DNA of 8,475 bases from Actinomycetota bacterium (GTDB taxonomy: Bacteria > Actinomycetota > Acidimicrobiia > Acidimicrobiales > JAHWLA01), in assembly GCA_019347595.1 (NCBI GenBank), contig JAHWLA010000118.1, forward strand, positions 1 through 8,475, in the 5' to 3' direction. The notes beneath the pieces are model-generated. The model made no database searches. It was given only the letters and a program-made list of their open reading frames with translations, and had not been told where the DNA came from. The position numbers were made by a program, and so were the translations under genes. This document shows positions 1-4,744 of this stretch, piece by piece; position 1 is the first letter of the stretch, and each line of letters opens with the position of its first letter.

Positions 1-1
1 C

Positions 2-94
2 TTCGTGCAGCCCTTCGACTACGCCCGCCTGGCCATCATGTCGACGTATCACCTGGCGCAGACGGCGCTGATCCTCTCGCTGCTGCCTCGATGA
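2..94 (+). CDS. 3' end of an unrecognised plus-strand gene (5' truncated by window edge)
   Basis: An open frame enters from the left edge and gives 30 residues before a TGA at 92-94. It begins FVQPFDYARL and ends in a hydrophobic run, QTALILSLLPR. About nine in ten codons end in G or C, matching the coding bias of the other genes, and the opposite strand has a stop here and no gene of its own. That supports a real C-terminus rather than a chance frame. The end is mildly amphipathic to hydrophobic, so it could be a helical tail. The fragment is too short to assign a family, and I do not recognise it. It converges on the epoxide hydrolase gene, with 73 bases between the two stop codons. Confidence 0.6.
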   Translation, partial: FVQPFDYARLAIMSTYHLAQTALILSLLPR

Positions 95-145
95 CCCGGA
101 ATCGAACAGCGAGAACGCCCGTCGCGCCCGTCGCCCATGGTGACA

Positions 146-160
146 CGCTCGGCGCGAGCG
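146..160. terminator. Small hairpin between convergent genes, possible bidirectional terminator
   Basis: CGCTCG, a GCG loop and CGAGCG form a perfect 6-base stem with a 3-base loop between the two convergent stop codons (92-94 and 168-170). No T-run follows on either strand, so this is only a weak candidate; high-GC actinobacteria often lack U-tracts. The remaining intergenic bases (95-145) show nothing else. Confidence 0.25.
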
Positions 161-167
161 CCGCTGC

Positions 168-1139
168 TCAGTCCAACGCGGCGAGGAAGCTCACCAGGAG
201 CTCGTTGACCTCGTCGGGCCGCTCCTGCTGCGTCCAGTGGCCGCAGCCCGGCAACAGGACGGGCGGCCGCACCAGCGTGGGCACCGACGCTGCCAGGTTG
301 TCCACGGCGTCGGGCCTGCTGGTGACGACGAGGTCGTCGGCGCCCGCCACGAAGAGCGCAGTCACCGCGATGCGGGCGCCCGCGAACGGGGCGAGCTGCT
401 CCCACCCGAGATCGGCGGCCCGGTAGTAGTTGAGCCCGCCTCGGAACCCGGTGCGCTCGAACTCGCCGGCGTAGACGTCGAGGTCGTCCTCGCTCAGCCA
501 CGGCGGCAGCTTCTCGGGCTGGGGCAGCACGTCGACGATCGACTGGCCGGGCCCTACCAAGCCGGTGAAGCGCTCCTCCGGCGACGCGTCGCCGGACACC
601 CCGTAGAGGAAGCCGCGCAGGGCGGCGCGCACGTCCGCCTCCAGCGCCGCCTCGGCCGCCCCCGGCTCCTGGAAGGAGAGCATGTAGTGGGTGCCCCCGG
701 CCCCGTCACCGAAGAGGCTGCGCAGCATGGCGATAAGCGCCGTCGGCCCTCGTGACCGGAAGGGGACGCTGAGCCCGACCACGCCGCGAAACATGTCGGG
801 CCGCATGAGGGCGGCGTTCCACGCCACCGGGGCGCCCCAGTCGTGGCCGACGACGACGGCGCGCTCCTCCCCCAGCGCGTGCACCAAGCCGACGATGTCG
901 CCCACCAGCGTCGGTGTGGTGTACGCCGCCGCGTCGTCGGGGCGGGAGCTGCGGCCGTAGCCCCGCATGTCGGGGGCGACGACGTGGTAGCCCGCCTCGG
1001 CCAGCGCCCGCAGTTGGTGGCGCCACGAGTACCACGACTCGGGGAACCCGTGGCACAGCACCACCAACGGCCCCTCCCCCGCTTCGGCGATGTGGAGGCG
1101 GACGCCGTTGGTGGCGACGAACCGGTGCTCGACGGTCAT
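168..1139 (-). CDS. Alpha/beta hydrolase, epoxide hydrolase type (EC 3.3.2.- likely)
   Basis: This 323-residue cytoplasmic alpha/beta-hydrolase carries the full soluble epoxide hydrolase signature. It has HGFP at 30-33 (oxyanion hole), the nucleophile elbow GHDWG with Asp100, lid tyrosines Tyr152 (in HYMLSFQEPG) and Tyr239 (in GLNYYR), the acid Asp269 (or Asp268) and the base His301 in GCGHWTQ. In this family Asp100 attacks the epoxide, the two tyrosines polarise its oxygen, and the His/Asp pair hydrolyses the ester to release a vicinal diol. An Asp nucleophile with a tyrosine pair argues against an esterase or haloalkane dehalogenase. The start is the ATG at 1139, which overlaps the TGA of the upstream CocE-like gene as ATGA. 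No well-placed ribosome site precedes it, so translation is probably coupled. The open frame runs on upstream only as a shadow of the CocE-like gene. There is no signal peptide. The natural substrate is unknown; detoxification or lipid-epoxide turnover are guesses. Confidence 0.93.
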   Translation of the reverse strand: MTVEHRFVATNGVRLHIAEAGEGPLVVLCHGFPESWYSWRHQLRALAEAGYHVVAPDMRGYGRSSRPDDAAAYTTPTLVGDIVGLVHALGEERAVVVGHDWGAPVAWNAALMRPDMFRGVVGLSVPFRSRGPTALIAMLRSLFGDGAGGTHYMLSFQEPGAAEAALEADVRAALRGFLYGVSGDASPEERFTGLVGPGQSIVDVLPQPEKLPPWLSEDDLDVYAGEFERTGFRGGLNYYRAADLGWEQLAPFAGARIAVTALFVAGADDLVVTSRPDAVDNLAASVPTLVRPPVLLPGCGHWTQQERPDEVNELLVSFLAALD

Positions 1140-3043
1140 CCCTGCGGTCGGGCGATACAGCGCACCGCTTCCTGGGCGCCGCACGGGAGCGCCGGGCCGA
1201 GCGTCACCCCGGTCAGGGGGACGAGCGGCACCATCAGCCGCGACGGGTGGGCGGCGTCGTGCAGGACGGTGTTGACAGCGGGCGCCCGGCCCGGCACGTA
1301 CACGTAGTAGCTGTCGACCAGCGGCGGGGTGTGCACCTTCATCACCAGCCGGTGACCGGGCCGCAGCACATGGCCGACGGGGAACACCTCGACGAGATAC
1401 TCCACCGCCTCGCCGGGCATGACCGGCGCTGTGGAGGCCAGGGTGTGCGGGCGATGGGGCCGGTAGAGGCGGCCGCCGACGAAGTCGCTCTCGGCCGCGT
1501 CGATCGCCCGATGGCCGGCCTTGAGCATCCCCCGCTGGAGGTAGGTGGCCTCGCCGTTCGGCCCCTCGTCGATCAGCTGCACGAACAACTCGGTGTCGGG
1601 CGCGCTCGACTGCACCCACAGGGTGGCCGTGAGCGGGCCGGCGAAGGCGGTGGGCTCGCCGACCGGCGCCGTGCGATACGCCACCTCGTCGGGGCCGCTC
1701 GCCGTGGTGAAGGGCGGGCCGAACGACGGGCCTGCCTGGTAGTTCCACGACTGCCGCGGGCTGCCCGCCAGGTACGAGTCACCGGGCTGCGGGCCGACGG
1801 GCGGGGTGGTCGACAGCGTGCCGCCCGCGCCCAGGTAGTAGTCGGTGAACTGCGTGGTCTCCAACGGGTAGGTGGTGGTATCGATGCGCCCGTTGGATGT
1901 GAGCACGCCGCCCCGGCGGTGGGTCTCCAGCAGGGTGGTCACCGAGGTGAGGTCCTGGCCGACGGCGCCGAAGTCCTTGTGCTTGGCCAGGCCCATCCAG
2001 TGGTCGATCCACGCCTTGCGGTCGTCGCGGATCTCCGGCCCGGTCGACGACGGGTTCTGCGTGTTGTGGTCGCCGTTGCTCAGCATCAGCCGCTTGGGCA
2101 CGCCGTGCACGTTCTCCCACAGGTGCGTCGGCCCGCGGGGGCCGGTCTGCTCGTCCTGGTAGGCGCCGGTGATGTGAAGCGGCACGTTGATCAAGTGCGC
2201 GTAGTTGATCAGCGAGCGCGCCTGCCACCACGGCCCGTCTGTGTTGTCGAGGCCGCGCACCAACGGGTCCTCGGTCACCGTGCGGCGCTTGGTTGTGACG
2301 TTCTCGGCGCACATCTGGCGGCGGCCGGGCACGTCGTCGGCCTCCTCGTCACGGACGATGCCGGGGGCGAGTCCGCCGAGCACGTCGTAGGCAGGCCTGA
2401 TACCGCCCGTCCACGCCAGCGGGAAGCCGTAGTTGCTGACGCCGCCGGGATAGGTGATCCCCCGGTAGAGGTCGTCGATGAGCCCCGACACGGTGGCCGC
2501 CCGCAGGTGTTTGGGCTGAGTGGCCGCCACCATGAAGCCGGTGATGCCGCTGTAGGAGTGGCCCATGATGGCGACGTCGCCGTTGGACCACGGCTGCGAC
2601 GGGACCCAGCCGTCGATGATCTCCTTGCCGTCGAGCGCCGACTGCCACGAGAAGAGGTCGAACTCGCCGCCCGAGCAGCCGCTGCCCCGCACGGAGGCAT
2701 GCAGCGTCACATACTCGGCGTTGAATGTGCGGGTGAGCTGGCGGCTGTCCTCCTGAGGTGCGCCGGGGATGCCGTAGTCCTTGGCCAGCGTGCCGTCCTC
2801 GGCGGAGCCGCCGTCGTAGCCGCTCATCTCGAACAACGTCGGGTAGCGCTGGCCCGCCACGTAGTTGTCGGGCAGGCGCACGTTCACGGCGATGCGCACC
2901 CCGTCGGGCATGGTGACGTACTGGTTGGGCGCGGCTCTCGCTGCGTCGGTTCCCGGTACGAGCAAGACGCCTGCGGCCACGGCCACTGCGGACAACACAG
3001 CGGATGCGCGGCGGCGGGCACGAAGAATGGTCCCCCTGGCCAT
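1136..3043 (-). CDS. Secreted CocE/NonD-family serine hydrolase (X-Pro dipeptidyl-peptidase S15 type)
   Basis: The 635-residue protein has a basic N-terminus (about 1-13), a hydrophobic stretch (15-30) and an ARA-AP signal-peptidase-like site near 37, so it is probably exported. The N-terminal half is an alpha/beta-hydrolase of the CocE/PepX class: SGYDGG at 74-79 (Tyr76, the oxyanion tyrosine position), nucleophile elbow GHSYSG with Ser163, GAYQDEQTG with the likely acid Asp297, and NGDH with the likely base His326. The remainder (about 390-620) reads as the beta-rich PepX C-terminal jelly-roll domain, including the family-like run RPGHRLVMKV. Family members cleave acyl esters, amides or X-Pro peptides; the substrate cannot be read here. 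Cys621 and Cys629 near the C-terminus could form a disulfide. The ATG at 3043 has an AGGTAGGTG purine-rich stretch just upstream. The upstream membrane-protein gene ends 43 bases before it, and the 3' end overlaps the epoxide hydrolase start by 4 bases. Confidence 0.9.
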   Translation of the reverse strand: MARGTILRARRRASAVLSAVAVAAGVLLVPGTDAARAAPNQYVTMPDGVRIAVNVRLPDNYVAGQRYPTLFEMSGYDGGSAEDGTLAKDYGIPGAPQEDSRQLTRTFNAEYVTLHASVRGSGCSGGEFDLFSWQSALDGKEIIDGWVPSQPWSNGDVAIMGHSYSGITGFMVAATQPKHLRAATVSGLIDDLYRGITYPGGVSNYGFPLAWTGGIRPAYDVLGGLAPGIVRDEEADDVPGRRQMCAENVTTKRRTVTEDPLVRGLDNTDGPWWQARSLINYAHLINVPLHITGAYQDEQTGPRGPTHLWENVHGVPKRLMLSNGDHNTQNPSSTGPEIRDDRKAWIDHWMGLAKHKDFGAVGQDLTSVTTLLETHRRGGVLTSNGRIDTTTYPLETTQFTDYYLGAGGTLSTTPPVGPQPGDSYLAGSPRQSWNYQAGPSFGPPFTTASGPDEVAYRTAPVGEPTAFAGPLTATLWVQSSAPDTELFVQLIDEGPNGEATYLQRGMLKAGHRAIDAAESDFVGGRLYRPHRPHTLASTAPVMPGEAVEYLVEVFPVGHVLRPGHRLVMKVHTPPLVDSYYVYVPGRAPAVNTVLHDAAHPSRLMVPLVPLTGVTLGPALPCGAQEAVRCIARPQG

Positions 3044-3086
3044 GGCACCTACCTTATGCCGGTTTTGTCCGCACGCGCCCGGGCGG

Positions 3087-3755
3087 CTAGCGGCGCTGGT
3101 CTTCCTCGGCCCGCAGCGGCGACCAGTCGCCCTCCGGCTCCCCTCGAACGACGTTGTCGCGCAGCCGGTCGAGGGCGCTGTCGTCCACGCGGGGCTCCTC
3201 GGTGGCGATGGTGTCGACCGGCTGGTCGTCGCGCACGACGTCGAGGCGGATCGGCTGATAGCGGCGGAGGATGTCGACGACGGCCTGCCCGCCGCCGGTG
3301 ATCGACAGTGCGGTCCCCCGCTCGGCCGCGAGTTGCTCGACGGGGCCCTTGGCGGCCAGGCCCCCGCCGGCGACGAAGCCCACGGTGGCGCCCGCGGCGG
3401 CGCCCACGAACACGGCGATGACGAGGCGGACGAAAAGCTGCTCCTCGGTGAAGAAGAGGAATGCGGCGGGGAGGGCCAGGACCACGCCGACGACGGCGCC
3501 CACGGCGACGCCGAAGCCCAGGCCCTTCGTCATCTCCTTGGTGAAGGGGCCGACGTTGCCCGCGCCGACGGTGGTGTGCTCCATCTCTTCGCGCATCTCG
3601 GCCTGGAGGGCATGACGTTCGTCGAGGGCGCTGCCGATGTGGATGGCGCCCGCCTCGACGCCCTGCCGGCGAGCCGCTTCCGCCGCGGCTTGCGCCGCTC
3701 GCTCGTCGGAGAACACGGCGACGATCTTCTCGTTGGATGCCTGCTGCTCGGCCAC
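3087..3755 (-). CDS. Two-helix membrane protein with general-stress-protein (YflT/17M)-like N-terminal domain
   Basis: A 222-residue protein. Residues 10-41 (KIVAVFSDERAAQAAAEAAR onward) form a strand-helix-strand resembling the general stress protein 17M/YflT-like domain. An acidic linker with EMREEMEH (53-60) follows. Two glycine-rich hydrophobic segments, about 79-102 and 108-133, are joined by a short TEEQ loop. The C-terminal part (148-175) contains another possible strand-helix-strand, and an acidic/basic tail is likely disordered. The N- and C-terminal parts would lie on the same, probably cytoplasmic, face. The GTG at 3755 is chosen because AAGGAG sits 6 bases upstream (3762-3767). 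A GTG at 3800 would add 15 residues (starting MKRPSDVV) with no better site. The gene follows msrB after 79 bases and precedes the CocE-like gene by 43. The family match is from pattern recognition and the function is unknown. Confidence 0.82.
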   Translation of the reverse strand: MAEQQASNEKIVAVFSDERAAQAAAEAARRQGVEAGAIHIGSALDERHALQAEMREEMEHTTVGAGNVGPFTKEMTKGLGFGVAVGAVVGVVLALPAAFLFFTEEQLFVRLVIAVFVGAAAGATVGFVAGGGLAAKGPVEQLAAERGTALSITGGGQAVVDILRRYQPIRLDVVRDDQPVDTIATEEPRVDDSALDRLRDNVVRGEPEGDWSPLRAEEDQRR

Positions 3756-3761
3756 CGACCG

Positions 3762-3767
3762 CTCCTT
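3762..3767 (-). promoter_or_regulatory. Ribosome binding site deciding a GTG start
   Basis: On the minus strand AAGGAG is followed by a 6-base spacer and GTG (3755-3753). It is one of the strongest Shine-Dalgarno matches in the window and favours this GTG over the in-frame GTG at 3800. Confidence 0.75.
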
Positions 3768-3802
3768 CCGACACTGCACGACGTCAGACGGTCGTTTCAC
3801 AC

Positions 3803-3828
3803 CTAGCCGGGGAGCGACGGCGGCAAAC
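3803..3828 (-). promoter_or_regulatory. Possible stress-sigma (SigB/SigF-like) promoter
   Basis: Reading the minus strand, GTTT (3828-3825), a 16-base spacer and GGCTAG (3808-3803) resemble the actinobacterial SigB/SigF form GTTT-N(14-17)-GGGTAT, with four of six bases matching in the second box. It lies about 50 bases upstream of the GTG of a stress-protein-like gene, a sensible position. Such short motifs occur by chance, so this is a weak call. It also overlaps a candidate hairpin. Confidence 0.2.
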
Positions 3829-3833
3829 CCCGG
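3807..3833 (-). terminator. Weak hairpin just after msrB, possible terminator
   Basis: CCGGGG (3807-3812) and CCCCGG (3828-3833) form a perfect 6-base stem around a 15-base loop, starting 2 bases past the msrB stop codon. No T-run follows. It may end or attenuate the upstream transcript before the stress-like gene, but the long loop makes it unconvincing. Confidence 0.2.
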
Positions 3834-3834
3834 G

Positions 3835-4254
3835 CTACTCCTGCTGGCCGCCTGCCTCCCGATCGAGCTCCAACGACGCCGAGTTGATGCAGTAGCGCAG
3901 CCCGGTCGGGCCGGGACCGTCGGGGAAGACGTGGCCGAGGTGCCCGCCGCAGCGGCGGCACACCACCTCGGTGCGCACCATGCCGTGGCTGGTGTCGGTT
4001 CGGGTCTCCACGGCGTCGGCCACCGCGGGCTCGGTGAAGCTGGGCCAGCCGCTGCCCGAGTCGAACTTGGTCTCCGACGTGAACAGGACGGCGTTGCACC
4101 CGGCGCAGCGGTAGGTGCCGGGTTCGTGGCAGTCGACGTAGGCGCCCGTGAACGGCGGCTCGGTGGCGGCCTCCCGCAGGATGCGATAGCGCTCCGGGTC
4201 GAGGCGGGCCCGCCACTCCTCTTCGGTGGTGGGGATGTCGGTCTGGTCGCTCAC
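3835..4254 (-). CDS. msrB: Peptide-methionine (R)-S-oxide reductase MsrB
   Basis: This 139-residue protein is a full-length single-domain MsrB, which reduces methionine-R-sulfoxide in oxidised proteins, usually with thioredoxin as reductant. Two CxxC pairs, Cys50/Cys53 and Cys99/Cys102, form the structural zinc site. Other landmarks are GSGWPSF (67-73), HLGHVFPDG (105-113) and RYCINSASL (120-128), with catalytic Cys122. In many MsrBs the equivalent of Ser68 is the resolving cysteine (GCGWPSF); here it is serine, so recycling probably uses another cysteine (Cys42 is the only spare) or direct reduction by an external thiol. No export signal is seen, so it should be cytoplasmic. The GTG start at 4254 has GGAG 5 bases upstream (4260-4263) and overlaps the TGA of the DM13 gene as GTGA, implying coupled translation. 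Confidence 0.96.
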   Translation of the reverse strand: MSDQTDIPTTEEEWRARLDPERYRILREAATEPPFTGAYVDCHEPGTYRCAGCNAVLFTSETKFDSGSGWPSFTEPAVADAVETRTDTSHGMVRTEVVCRRCGGHLGHVFPDGPGPTGLRYCINSASLELDREAGGQQE

Positions 4255-4721
4255 GTTCTCTCCAATCCGGCTGAGGCGAACGGGACGCTGAACCGCCGGC
4301 ACCACACCACGGCGGTGCGGTAGCGAGCCAGGTCCGTGCCATCGGGTACGACGTAGTTCTGGTCTCCGATGTTCCCCTTCAGCATGCCGAGGTCCACGAA
4401 GTCGTCGTCGAACGCGCCCCAGTCGGCATCCGGCGGGGCGCTGGAGAGGTACACGCGCAGGTCGGGCCCGTTCGACGTGTCGAGGTCGTCGAAGCGCAGG
4501 ACGTGCGCGCCGCCCGACGTGGTGAGGAGCTCGGCCGTGCCGTCCGCATGATGCTCGAGGGGCCGGAAGTCGCCCCTGGCCACGCGCCTGACGGCTCCGG
4601 CCGGGAGCTCTTCGGCCACGTCGTCGTCGATGACCAGCTTGTGCGGCTCGAACCACACGAACCCGGCCGCCCCCACCACCAGGGCGACGGAGAGGGCGAG
4701 CAGGAGGCGGCGTCGGCGCAC
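4251..4721 (-). CDS. Membrane-anchored DM13-domain protein
   Basis: A 156-residue protein starting at GTG 4721. An Arg-rich n-region (2-5) is followed by a hydrophobic helix (about 6-24), then an extracytoplasmic domain. Residues about 45-148 match the DM13 domain: GDFRPLEHHADGTAEL, a FDDLDTSNGPDLRVYLS core (77-93), DLGMLKGNIGDQNY (110-123) and the closing YRTAVVWCRRFSVPF (134-148) with the conserved Cys141. DM13 domains have been proposed to act in redox or electron transfer, resting on that cysteine; this is not established for bacterial members. The start is the only GTG/ATG between the protease stop and the hydrophobic helix. The ribosome site is weak, so the gene may depend on translation of the protease gene 23 bases upstream. 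The frame stays open far upstream, but only as a shadow of the protease repeats. Its 3' end overlaps msrB by 4 bases. Confidence 0.88.
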   Translation of the reverse strand: MRRRRLLLALSVALVVGAAGFVWFEPHKLVIDDDVAEELPAGAVRRVARGDFRPLEHHADGTAELLTTSGGAHVLRFDDLDTSNGPDLRVYLSSAPPDADWGAFDDDFVDLGMLKGNIGDQNYVVPDGTDLARYRTAVVWCRRFSVPFASAGLERT

Positions 4722-4744
4722 GCCGCCAGTCTGCTCGCGATCGC

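Noticed and set aside
1140..1748. Upstream extension of the epoxide hydrolase frame to 526 residues
   Set aside because: The extra residues overlap the CocE-like jelly-roll domain in another frame and are Arg/Pro-rich. The ATGA overlap at 1136-1139 gives a standard 323-residue enzyme.
2915..3043. Possible Tat signal in the CocE-like protein (RRRAS)
   Set aside because: The residues after the arginines do not fit the twin-arginine consensus (RRxFL-like). A general Sec signal explains the N-terminus.
3076..3085. A 10-base palindrome CGCCCGGGCG between the stress-like and CocE-like genes
   Set aside because: It is short, has no flanking signal and is likely chance at this GC content.
914..3301. 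A 795-codon open frame on the plus strand, antisense to the CocE-like gene
   Set aside because: It is His/Arg/Val-rich, lacks any domain logic and mirrors a gene with clear catalytic motifs. High GC content removes stop codons from the antisense frame.
4737..4744. GCGATCGC palindrome in the protease-DM13 gap
   Set aside because: A single 8-base palindrome with no second copy nearby is not evidence of an operator or attachment site.
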